7,843 bases of DNA from Alphaproteobacteria bacterium (GTDB lineage Bacteria > Pseudomonadota > Alphaproteobacteria > Micavibrionales > UBA2020). A program made the translations under genes and the position numbers. Shown here one piece after another: positions 1 through 5,325 of the stretch. The stretch covers positions 1 to 7,843 of the forward strand of contig JAGLRU010000361.1 in NCBI GenBank assembly GCA_023136145.1, read 5' to 3'. Under the pieces are notes generated by a model. The model had not been told where the DNA came from. It was given only the letters and a program-made list of their open reading frames with translations, and ran no database searches. Within the stretch, counting starts at the first letter, position 1. The number at the start of each line of letters is the position of its first letter.

Positions 1-2
1 CT

Positions 3-158
3 CATCTATTGAAGGCTAATTGGTATGAGAAGAGTTTTTTCTCCACTCCTCATCATAGATCTACAGCACCAATCTTTTCCAATGTTGCAAAAATCGATAA
101 AATAGTTCGTAAAAACTTTGCAACGCTAACAACAGCTGTTCCATCTCCATACAGATAA
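3..158 (+). CDS. C-terminal end of an unrecognised gene (partial, enters from left edge)
   Basis: An uninterrupted plus-strand frame runs from the left edge to a TAA at 156-158, giving about 51 residues and ending in ...LTTAVPSPYR. The other two plus frames have stops within the first 20 bases. The stop lies 18 bases before the trmJ stop codon, which would be a normal tight convergent gene arrangement. The tail is rich in Ser, Thr, Lys and aromatic residues, with no transmembrane stretch or motif I recognise. I cannot name a family. Because it is short and open at the edge, it could be a chance frame; a 29-codon minus-strand frame overlaps it. Confidence 0.4.
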   Translation, partial: HLLKANWYEKSFFSTPHHRSTAPIFSNVAKIDKIVRKNFATLTTAVPSPYR

Positions 159-176
159 ATAAATCGAAGTTTTATG

Positions 177-959
177 CTACTTCCAACTTCTCTTTCCAGT
201 CAGGCATGAAACGATGCCGTGCAATGTACGCACGTCTTGTTGCGTCGGAGCAGAGCGGAAGAAAAAATTCCGGATATTAAGGCGGATAACAGGTTTCTGA
301 CCGGGGCTGCGGAAAAAATTGCCTTTAGCTAGTTCGTCTTCAATATGCTCCAGCAGAAGCTCTATTTCATCTTTTCGAGCAAGAGAGGTATCGCCCATTT
401 CCATGATAACTTCTTCGGATCGGAATGGATTTTTCGCCGACAACCACGAAAAACATACCAGCAAAACCGCCTGCGCCAGATTAAGCGACGAAAACCCGGG
501 ATTGAGAGGAATGTTCAGAATAGCATTGGCAAGAACCACATCGTCATTTTCCAGCCCAGCACGTTCAGGACCAAACATAATTCCGCATTTCTGCGCCCCG
601 TCCACATTCCGTTTGCGGATTTCCACGGATGCAGCATCGGTCGAATAAATCTCCTTTACCATGCCTCGCGGTCGCGTCGTTGTCGCCAACACAAATTCAA
701 GATCTGCCACGGCTTCTTTGGTTGAGGTATACAGATTCGCCTCATCAAGAACTATCGTCGCGCCGGATGCTGCGGAAACAGCAGCTGGATTAGGCCAACC
801 ATCGCGCGGATTGACAATACGGAGTTCCGTTACCGCACAGTTCAGCATGGCACGCGCGCACATACCAATATTCTCCCCCAGTTGCGGCCCCACCAGAATG
901 ATAACTGGAGCGAGAGGAAGGTTAGTTGAAACACTGAGATTTTGGTTTGTTCCAGACAT
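177..959 (-). CDS. trmJ: tRNA (cytidine/uridine-2'-O)-methyltransferase TrmJ
   Basis: SPOUT-class (SpoU/TrmH superfamily) RNA methyltransferase, 260 residues, the usual size for TrmJ. TrmJ methylates the 2'-OH of the nucleotide at position 32 in the tRNA anticodon loop, using S-adenosylmethionine. All three SpoU motifs are visible: motif 1 around residues 29-36 (ENIGMCAR, with the conserved N and catalytic-type R36), motif 2 around 126-139 (GIMFGPERAGLEND), and motif 3 around 150-165 (IPLNPGFSSLNLAQAV), which builds the trefoil-knot SAM site. The tail of about 80 residues (RSEEVIMEMG...) matches the TrmJ C-terminal extension. The ATG at 959 is the only reasonable start, because an in-frame TAA lies two codons upstream. 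It is downstream of gltX on the same strand and may be cotranscribed. By motif it could also be labelled a general TrmH-family enzyme, but the extension favours TrmJ. Confidence 0.9.
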   Translation of the reverse strand: MSGTNQNLSVSTNLPLAPVIILVGPQLGENIGMCARAMLNCAVTELRIVNPRDGWPNPAAVSAASGATIVLDEANLYTSTKEAVADLEFVLATTTRPRGMVKEIYSTDAASVEIRKRNVDGAQKCGIMFGPERAGLENDDVVLANAILNIPLNPGFSSLNLAQAVLLVCFSWLSAKNPFRSEEVIMEMGDTSLARKDEIELLLEHIEDELAKGNFFRSPGQKPVIRLNIRNFFFRSAPTQQDVRTLHGIVSCLTGKRSWK

Positions 960-975
960 AATTTACTAACAATTA

Positions 976-983
976 CCCTCCTT
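976..983 (-). promoter_or_regulatory. Strong Shine-Dalgarno-like AAGGAGGG far upstream of trmJ
   Basis: On the minus strand AAGGAGGG, a near-perfect anti-16S match, lies 16 bases upstream of the trmJ ATG, which is further than the usual 5-10. No in-frame start lies closer to it: only ATT, then a TAA stop, precede the ATG. It directly abuts the dispersed repeat that begins at 984. It may still serve trmJ, or the match may be partly chance. Confidence 0.4.
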
Positions 984-1088
984 GTCACTCCCGCCTCCAC
1001 GCGGGAATCTGGTAGCGTGTCCACGCGTCTTGTGAGTCATGATGACGAATGGACATCCTTCCAGATGCCCGCTTAAAGCGGGCATGAT
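984..1088. repeat. Inverted pair of short palindromic dispersed repeats (gltX-trmJ gap)
   Basis: Two related palindromic units face each other. Unit 1 (984-1012, plus) starts GTCACTCCCGC, has GCGGG as its return arm, and ends in ATCTGG. Unit 2 (1061-1088, minus) starts ATCATGCCCGC and also ends in GCATCTGG. Unit 2 contains a perfect palindrome at 1065-1085, ATGCCCGCTT / AAGCGGGCAT around one central base. The 48 bases between contain GTCAT-G-ATGAC. Related units occur at 2587-2654 and 5256-5283. The hairpins lie just past the gltX stop and could stabilise or end the transcript, but no T-run follows on the minus strand, so this is not a canonical intrinsic terminator. Confidence 0.75.
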
Positions 1089-1101
1089 GGTTTGTTTTAT
1101 C

Positions 1102-2439
1102 TTAAGCCGCCTTTAACCGTTCCAACGCCCTCTCCCGCCCGATCAACGGCAGCAATTCCTTCAACTCCGGCCCATGCTCCTGCCCCGTCAAGGCACAGCG
1201 CAGAGGCATAAATAGAGCCTTGCCCTTGCGGTTAGTCTCGGCCTTGATAGCGTTCACCCATTTATCCCAAGTGGTGTTATCCCATGGATCAGCTGGAAGA
1301 AGCTCCGCCGCGATTCTTACAAAATCAGCATCCTGAATAATCGGATTAACAGGCCCCTTTGCCACATGCCACCAATCCATTATGTCGGACAATACTTCAA
1401 GGTTCGGACGCACCGCGTTCCAAAAATGTGCGTCAATCTCGCCAAGCCCCATCGCGACCAGACGATCTTTAACATCCGCCAGTTCCGTCTTGTGCAGAAT
1501 TTTGGCGTTGAGTCGGTAAAGTTCGTCCTCATCGAACTTCGGCAGGTTGCGCGAGAATTTGGAAAAGTCGAATCCCTGAATAACCTCTTCCATCGTAAAC
1601 AACGGCTCAATAGGATCGGAAGTGCCAATACGGGCAATCAGGCTAACGAGTGCCATACGCTCGATGCCGACTTCGTCCCTTAGGGATTTAATGCCGAGAG
1701 ATCCCTTGCGCTTGGAAAGCTTACCACCCTCCGTGTCGCCAAGTAATGTTAGATGCGCCAGTTCTGGCGACTTTGCTCCAAGAGCCTCGAACATCTGGAT
1801 ATGCGTAGCAGTGTTCGACACATGATCCTCACCACGCACAATATGAGTGATTCCGAAGTCAATATCATCGATAACCGAACAGATATGATAAAGAGGACGA
1901 CCATCCTCCCGCACCAAAACAGGGTCCGACATATCTTTCGCGTGAAACTCCACCCTGCCCCGAACAAGATCATTCCAGATGATTAGCTCGTGATTAAGCT
2001 TAAAACGCCAGTGTGGTTTTTTTCCTTCCGCCTCTAATTTCTTTTTCTGATCTTCCGTCAAGTCAAGAGCAGCGCGGTCATAGATCGGAGGGAGCTTCTG
2101 CGAAAGCAAAGTCTTGCGCTTCAACGCCAGTTCTTCTTCCGTTTCGTAGCATGGGTAAAGTCGCCCTATATCCTTTAGTTTTTGAATTGAGCGTTTGTAT
2201 TCAGCGGTACGGTCACGCTGGCGAACCTGCCTATCCCACGTCAGCCCAAGCCATGTCAAACCAGACCTAATATCATCGACGTTTTCTTCCGTAGAGCGCA
2301 CCAGATCGGTATCATCAATTCGTAGCATAAAATTACCGTTGTTCTTTCGGGCATAAAGCCAAACAATCAGAGCTGTGCGGGCACTCCCGACATGCAGGAT
2401 ACCAGTGGGACTTGGGGCAAAGCGAACGGCGATGGTCAT
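1102..2439 (-). CDS. gltX: Glutamyl-tRNA synthetase (GluRS, class I aminoacyl-tRNA synthetase)
   Basis: Attaches glutamate to tRNA(Glu), and in organisms without GlnRS also to tRNA(Gln) for later amidation. The protein has 445 residues from the start chosen here. The class I HIGH signature is PSPTGILHVG (residues 9-18) and the KMSKS loop is KLSKRKG (240-246). The tRNA-acceptor region has VRGEDHVSNT near 201-210, and the C-terminal third is a helical anticodon-binding region. The frame is open to an upstream ATG at 2484, but ATG 2439 begins the conserved MTIAVRFAPSPTG and has AAAAGGA 7 bases upstream, so I take 2439. It is slightly short for GluRS (usually about 470-490). The zinc-binding Cys set of some GluRS is absent; only C97 lies in that region. 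Many alphaproteobacteria carry two GluRS paralogues, so a second copy may exist elsewhere. Whether this one discriminates between tRNA(Glu) and tRNA(Gln) cannot be read from the sequence. Confidence 0.95.
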   Translation of the reverse strand: MTIAVRFAPSPTGILHVGSARTALIVWLYARKNNGNFMLRIDDTDLVRSTEENVDDIRSGLTWLGLTWDRQVRQRDRTAEYKRSIQKLKDIGRLYPCYETEEELALKRKTLLSQKLPPIYDRAALDLTEDQKKKLEAEGKKPHWRFKLNHELIIWNDLVRGRVEFHAKDMSDPVLVREDGRPLYHICSVIDDIDFGITHIVRGEDHVSNTATHIQMFEALGAKSPELAHLTLLGDTEGGKLSKRKGSLGIKSLRDEVGIERMALVSLIARIGTSDPIEPLFTMEEVIQGFDFSKFSRNLPKFDEDELYRLNAKILHKTELADVKDRLVAMGLGEIDAHFWNAVRPNLEVLSDIMDWWHVAKGPVNPIIQDADFVRIAAELLPADPWDNTTWDKWVNAIKAETNRKGKALFMPLRCALTGQEHGPELKELLPLIGRERALERLKAA

Positions 2440-2446
2440 TTTAAAA

Positions 2447-2453
2447 TCCTTTT
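2447..2453 (-). promoter_or_regulatory. Ribosome binding site deciding the gltX start
   Basis: AAAAGGA on the minus strand, 7 bases from the ATG at 2439. The longer frame starting at 2484 would add 15 lysine- and arginine-rich residues before the conserved N-terminus, and would place this site inside coding sequence. Confidence 0.7.
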
Positions 2454-2504
2454 GTTGCAAGGAACGACTATACCTTTTTTTCACGGAGAAAATAGCACAT
2501 TTAC

Positions 2505-2526
2505 TTTACATAACGTATTATGTAAA
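2505..2526. promoter_or_regulatory. 22-bp perfect dyad, probable operator in the gltX / NifX-MinD divergent region
   Basis: TTTACATAA and TTATGTAAA form perfect 9-bp arms around the spacer CGTA. This is a typical size and shape for a dimeric helix-turn-helix regulator site. The dyad is 66 bases upstream of the gltX ATG and about 300 bases upstream of the cassette start, so regulation of gltX, or of a transcript starting within the region, is most plausible. I do not recognise it as an FNR, Fur, IscR or sigma-54 site. No regulator gene is visible in the window. Confidence 0.5.
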
Positions 2527-2529
2527 ATT

Positions 2530-2563
2530 AAACGATTGGATTTCAGCTCAATTATAATCGTTT
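2530..2563. repeat. Inverted repeat AAACGATT / AATCGTTT beside the 22-bp dyad
   Basis: Perfect 8-bp arms (2530-2537 and 2556-2563) surround an 18-base spacer, only three bases after the preceding dyad. A TATAAT hexamer lies at 2553-2558 on the plus strand, but no convincing -35 is spaced from it. The structure could be a second operator or an RNA hairpin in a 5' leader. It is AT-rich and lacks a following T-run on either strand, so it is not called a terminator. Confidence 0.35.
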
Positions 2564-2586
2564 GAAAAAATAACTATCCCCTTCCT

Positions 2587-2654
2587 GTCATACCGACGGA
2601 GACCGAAATCTCTCTTAACTATTGCAACAAGATACCGGTTTTCGCCGATATGAC
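2587..2654. repeat. Inverted pair of short dispersed repeats (second site)
   Basis: Two units point inward, as at 984-1088. The plus-strand unit at 2587-2612 begins GTCATACCGACGG. The minus-strand unit at 2631-2654 begins GTCATATCGGCG and returns with CCGGTAT, giving a hairpin with one wobble pair. The outer ends GTCAT (2587-2591) and ATGAC (2650-2654) are perfect inverted repeats. The shared start GTCAT-N-CC/CG and the ATC-type end relate these to the units at 984-1088 and 5256-5283. Confidence 0.55.
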
Positions 2655-2692
2655 GTTCTCTTTATCATCAAGTGATTGTTTCCAGAACCCCC

Positions 2693-2719
2693 TTGACACT
2701 AAAAGTTAATTCCGTTATT
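2693..2719 (+). promoter_or_regulatory. Candidate promoter of the NifX-MinD operon
   Basis: A consensus -35 hexamer TTGACA sits at 2693-2698, preceded by CCCC. The best -10 at normal spacing is weak: GTTATT at 2714-2719, spacing 15. A better-looking TATAGA at 2723-2728 is 24 bases away, which is too far. The order CTTG, 18 bases, GTTATT also loosely resembles the alphaproteobacterial heat-shock sigma (RpoH) pattern CTTG-N17/18-CYTATNT. No sigma-54 -24/-12 elements are seen here, although orp operons of Desulfovibrio are sigma-54 dependent. The leader to the ATG at 2820 would be about 90 bases and A-rich. Confidence 0.3.
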
Positions 2720-2804
2720 CCTTATAGAAATAATAAAACTATCTATGCTTACCGTAGAAGTGATTATCGCTATGGCAAAAATCATGAATAAAATAAAAAC
2801 CAAC

Positions 2805-2811
2805 AAAAGGA
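2805..2811 (+). promoter_or_regulatory. Ribosome binding site deciding the start of the first NifX-like gene
   Basis: AAAAGGA lies 8 bases before ATG 2820. The frame is open further up, with ATGs at 2745, 2772 and 2784, but none of those begins the conserved NifX-fold strand MKIAF, and the extension is lysine- and isoleucine-rich filler. ATG 2820 is therefore chosen. Confidence 0.75.
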
Positions 2812-2819
2812 AAATCAAA

Positions 2820-3158
2820 ATGAAAATCGCTTTTACAACTTCTGGCGACGATATGTCAGCACCGATGGATCCCCGCTTTGGTCGGGCAGCAAAATTTTTA
2901 ATTTATGATACAGATCAAAAGAGATTTACCGTGATCGACAATGCCAACAGCGTTGCTGCACAAGGAGCCGGAATCAAGTCTGCAGAAACTATTGTCAACG
3001 CTGGCGCAAAAATTTTGGTCACAGGCGATTGCGGACCGAAAGCATTTAACGCTCTGAAACAAGCTGATGTAAAAATCTATTCTTCAAAATCTGCCAGCGT
3101 TATGGCTTCGCTTGAATCATATCTCGCTGAAAAATTACCGGAAATCACATCAGCATGA
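2820..3158 (+). CDS. NifX/NifB-family (dinitrogenase FeMo-cofactor type) metal-cluster binding protein, copy 1
   Basis: A 112-residue single-domain protein of the Nitro_FeMo-Co family (RNase H-like fold of NifX, NafY and the C-terminal part of NifB). The family binds or carries iron-molybdenum or related metal-sulfur clusters, and includes the Mo/Cu 'orange protein' of sulfate reducers. The N-terminal strand MKIAFTTSGDD, the DPRFGRA turn (residues 17-23), YDTD (29-32) and the alanine- and glycine-rich VTGDCGPKAFNAL segment (67-79) fit the family. The only Cys is C71, and there is no His cluster, so any cluster would need other ligands or a partner. It overlaps the next gene by four bases (ATGA), so it is the first gene of a translationally coupled four-gene operon. 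The role in this organism is not known. Family assignment is firm; cargo and partners are inferred. Confidence 0.85.
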   Translation: MKIAFTTSGDDMSAPMDPRFGRAAKFLIYDTDQKRFTVIDNANSVAAQGAGIKSAETIVNAGAKILVTGDCGPKAFNALKQADVKIYSSKSASVMASLESYLAEKLPEITSA

Positions 3159-3985
3159 AAATCGCCGTTGCATCCGGTAAAGGTGGAACGGGCAAAACGA
3201 CAGTTGCGATCAATCTTGCGCTCTCAGCTCAACAACCACTTCAACTTCTTGACTGCGATGTAGAAGAGCCAAATGCGCATCTTTTTTTAAAAACAACACC
3301 GATTCATCAGCAAATCGTTACGATCCCCGTTCCAAAAATTGACGAAACACGTTGTGATGGTTGTGGTCTTTGTAGCCAATTTTGCGCCTTCAATGCGCTT
3401 GTTTCCTTCGGAACAACTCCTGTGTTTGAACCGGAGATGTGTCACGGCTGCGGGGGTTGTATGCGCGTATGTCCGAAAGAAGCCATTCGTGAAATTGAAA
3501 AACGCGTAGGTATCATTGAAACGTCAAAAAGTGGAAACATTACGCTGGTGCAAGGACGGCTTGATATTGGCGTAGCTTTAGCTCCTCCTCTTATTCACGC
3601 CGTAAAAAAAGAAGCACGAAGCGATCTTATCATTATGGATGCGCCTCCCGGAACATCTTGTCCTGTTATCGCTACCTTGCGCGAAGTTGATTTTGTTGTA
3701 CTGGTAACAGAACCTACACCGTTTAGTCTTAATGATCTAAAACTAGCCATCGATGTTGTACGCGAAATAGGACTTTCCTTTGGGGTAGTTATCAATCGCG
3801 CTTGCGAAAACGACAATCTTGTACGCCCTTATTGTCAAACCGAAAAAATCCAGATACTTGCAGAAATTCCAGATGATCGCCGTATTGCTGAATCTTACGC
3901 CAAAGGCATACCAATTATCGAAGCTTTGCCGGAATACAAAAACCTTTTCGTGAATTTGCTGCACAAAATCAGCGAGGCAGCATGA
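3155..3985 (+). CDS. MinD-superfamily P-loop ATPase with inserted double 4Fe-4S ferredoxin domain, copy 1
   Basis: A 276-residue cytoplasmic ATPase. The deviant Walker A is SGKGGTGKTT (residues 7-16), switch I is LLDCDVEEPN (31-40), and the Walker B/A' region is IIMDAPPGTSCPV (159-171). Between residues 67 and 106 sits an insert with two complete ferredoxin motifs: C67-C70-C73-C77P-less (CDGCGLCSQFC) and C96-C99-C102-C106P (CHGCGGCMRVCP). The Mrp/Nbp35 and MinD relatives use ATP to drive iron-sulfur or metal-cluster handling, or positioning. Proteins with this insert are typical of anaerobes and archaea, usually next to NifX-like genes. The start is fixed by the ATGA overlap with the upstream gene; its own ribosome site is weak (GGAAA, about 11 bases away), which fits translational coupling. 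The lack of a C-terminal amphipathic MinD-type helix argues against simple membrane oscillation. Confidence 0.92.
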   Translation: MKIAVASGKGGTGKTTVAINLALSAQQPLQLLDCDVEEPNAHLFLKTTPIHQQIVTIPVPKIDETRCDGCGLCSQFCAFNALVSFGTTPVFEPEMCHGCGGCMRVCPKEAIREIEKRVGIIETSKSGNITLVQGRLDIGVALAPPLIHAVKKEARSDLIIMDAPPGTSCPVIATLREVDFVVLVTEPTPFSLNDLKLAIDVVREIGLSFGVVINRACENDNLVRPYCQTEKIQILAEIPDDRRIAESYAKGIPIIEALPEYKNLFVNLLHKISEAA

Positions 3986-4881
3986 AAGAAATTGTCATCA
4001 TCAGCGGTAAAGGCGGCACAGGCAAAACAAGTCTTGTGGCAAGTTTTGCCATTCTTGCCAAAAACGCCATTCTTGCCGATTGCGACGTAGATGCCGCAGA
4101 CTTGCATCTTATCCTCACACCCACAATTAAAGAAACACATGAATTCTGGAGCGGATACGAAGCATTTATCCGGCAAGGTATTTGCGAAGGCTGCGGAACA
4201 TGTATGGATTTATGCCGATTTAATGCAATTAAAGAAACAAAGACTCCAAAAGGAAATTATACCTACCACGTTGATCCAATTTCCTGTGAAGGCTGCGGAG
4301 TATGCGTCCGTTTCTGCCCCAAAAGTGCTATCGAATTTAATGAACAATTGTGCGGTAAATGGATGATTTCTGAAACTCGCGCAGGAATGATGGTTCATGC
4401 AAAACTGGGCATTGCCGCAGAAAACTCCGGCAAACTTGTCGCAACCGTCAGGCAAGAAGCTCTACGTTTAGCAAAAGAAACAAAATGTGAAATGATCCTG
4501 ATAGACGGACCACCCGGGATCGGTTGCCCTGTAATTGCCGCTGTCACAGGCGCATCAGAAGTTGTAATTATAACAGAGCCAACTTTATCTGGAGCGCATG
4601 ATCTTAAGCGTGTTCTCGATCTTACAAAACATTTTTCCATTCCAGCTTTTGTATGCGTAAACAAATGGGATATTTGTCCTGATATGACCGAGCAAATAGA
4701 AAAGCAAGCTACCTCATCAGGAGCAACTATTCTTGGTCGCATTTGCTATGATAACACTGTAACGCAAGCACAAAAGGAAGTAAAAGCCGTTGTCGAAACC
4801 AACGCACCAAGTGCTAATGACATCAGAGAAATCTGGAACAAACTTCTACATCATCATCAAATAGAAAAGGAAAAACACTAA
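3982..4881 (+). CDS. MinD-superfamily P-loop ATPase with inserted double 4Fe-4S ferredoxin domain, copy 2
   Basis: A paralogue of the preceding gene, 299 residues. The deviant Walker A is SGKGGTGKTS (8-17), switch I is LADCDVDAADLHL (31-43), the ferredoxin insert has C68-C71-C74-C78 (CEGCGTCMDLC) and C102-C105-C108-C112P (CEGCGVCVRFCP), the A' region is LIDGPPGIGCPV (173-184), and VNKWD (226-230) is the nucleotide-specificity strand. All cluster and nucleotide ligands are intact, so it is predicted active. It overlaps the upstream gene by ATGA, with a nearby GAGG ribosome site, and overlaps the downstream gene by one base (TAATG). The tandem paralogues probably form a heterodimer, since deviant Walker A ATPases work as dimers with the ATP between them; that is inference. 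Homologues are often labelled cobyrinic acid a,c-diamide synthase, which this is not. Confidence 0.92.
   Translation: MKEIVIISGKGGTGKTSLVASFAILAKNAILADCDVDAADLHLILTPTIKETHEFWSGYEAFIRQGICEGCGTCMDLCRFNAIKETKTPKGNYTYHVDPISCEGCGVCVRFCPKSAIEFNEQLCGKWMISETRAGMMVHAKLGIAAENSGKLVATVRQEALRLAKETKCEMILIDGPPGIGCPVIAAVTGASEVVIITEPTLSGAHDLKRVLDLTKHFSIPAFVCVNKWDICPDMTEQIEKQATSSGATILGRICYDNTVTQAQKEVKAVVETNAPSANDIREIWNKLLHHHQIEKEKH
4865..4871 (+). promoter_or_regulatory. Ribosome binding site of the second NifX-like gene
   Basis: AAAAGGA, 9 bases before ATG 4881, is the same sequence that precedes the first NifX-like gene. The two outer genes of the operon therefore have their own good ribosome sites, while the two ATPase genes between them rely more on coupling. 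Confidence 0.6.
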
Positions 4882-5219
4882 TGAAAATCGCTATTCCAGT
4901 ATCTGAAGGAAAACTGTTTACCCACTTTGGCCATTGCCCTGCTTTCGCGCTTATTGATGTAGATGAGAAAAAAAAGTGCATTATCTCTCGTACTGATTTT
5001 CCATCTCCACCACATGAACCGGGACTTCTTCCAACATGGCTTGCCGAAAAAAGCGTAAATATCGTCATGGCAGGAGGCATAGGTGCTCACGCTTGTAATA
5101 TGCTTGCGGAAAAAGGCATAAAAGTTATATTTGGTGTTCCTGTCGCTTCACCTGAATCTCTCGCGCAGGATTATCTTGACGAAAAACTCAAGACAGGATC
5201 GAACAGCTGTGATCATTAA
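4881..5219 (+). CDS. NifX/NifB-family metal-cluster binding protein, copy 2 (CDH-tail type)
   Basis: Also 112 residues and of the Nitro_FeMo-Co fold, but a different subfamily from the first gene. It has the signature set LFTHFGHCPAFAL (residues 12-24), PPHEPGLLPTWLAE (43-56), MAGGIGAHACNMLAEKGIKV (63-82), and a C-terminal NSCDH ending the chain. Possible metal ligands are numerous: H15, H18, C19, H45, H70, C72, C110 and H112. This subfamily is common in anaerobic bacteria and archaea beside MinD-type iron-sulfur ATPases. It is the last gene of the operon, with its start overlapping the stop of the upstream ATPase (TAATG). It probably carries a metal-sulfur cluster handed over by the ATPases. 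Nature of the metal (Mo, Cu, Fe) and cellular purpose are unknown, and nitrogen fixation is not implied because no nif genes are in the window. Confidence 0.88.
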   Translation: MKIAIPVSEGKLFTHFGHCPAFALIDVDEKKKCIISRTDFPSPPHEPGLLPTWLAEKSVNIVMAGGIGAHACNMLAEKGIKVIFGVPVASPESLAQDYLDEKLKTGSNSCDH

Positions 5220-5255
5220 GGCTCCAAACTCAATTTTGGGATATTCAAAACCACC

Positions 5256-5283
5256 GTCATGCCGGACTTGTTCTGGCCTCCAG
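5256..5283 (+). repeat. Single short palindromic dispersed repeat (third site)
   Basis: This unit begins GTCATGCCGGAC and returns with TTCTGGC, then ends CTCCAG. GCCGGA (5261-5266) pairs with TCTGGC (5272-5277), with one G-T wobble. It directly touches a second small hairpin, GTAGG-cagt-CCTAC at 5283-5296. Both lie in the gap between the convergent ends of the NifX-MinD operon (5219) and the nuclease gene (5326), where they could protect or end both transcripts. No T-run follows, so it is not called an intrinsic terminator. A weak CCAAA/TTTGG hairpin at 5224-5239 comes just after the operon stop. Confidence 0.6.
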
Positions 5284-5325
5284 TAGGCAGTCCTACACTC
5301 AAATGACTCAATAACGGGGCAAACT

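Noticed and set aside
61..150. 29-codon minus-strand frame after trmJ (MEMEQLLLALQ...)
   Set aside because: It has no ribosome site and is contained within the longer plus-strand frame at the edge.
319..969. Plus-strand frames of 102-126 codons opposite trmJ
   Set aside because: trmJ has all three SpoU motifs in the minus frame; these are antisense shadows rich in Arg and Ser.
1065..1085. Rho-independent terminator of gltX
   Set aside because: The hairpin is strong, but it is not followed by a T-run on the minus strand and belongs to the dispersed repeat family.
1366..2270. Several plus-strand open frames of 67-105 codons inside gltX
   Set aside because: They lie antisense to a clearly conserved synthetase, have no ribosome sites, and have compositions typical of complementary-strand shadows.
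2674..2690. FNR-like anaerobic box near the cassette promoter (ATCA...TGAT around 2664-2676)
   Set aside because: The half-sites are in the opposite orientation to TTGAT-N4-ATCAA, so the match is not meaningful.
2745..2819. N-terminal extension of the first NifX-like protein, or a separate leader peptide
   Set aside because: The AAAAGGA site 8 bases before ATG 2820 and the family's usual MKIA start make 2820 the start. No ribosome site precedes 2745, so a leader peptide is unsupported.
2820..5219. Part of a nitrogen-fixation gene cluster
   Set aside because: NifX-fold proteins are widespread outside nitrogen fixation. No nifHDK, nifB radical-SAM domain or other nif gene is present.
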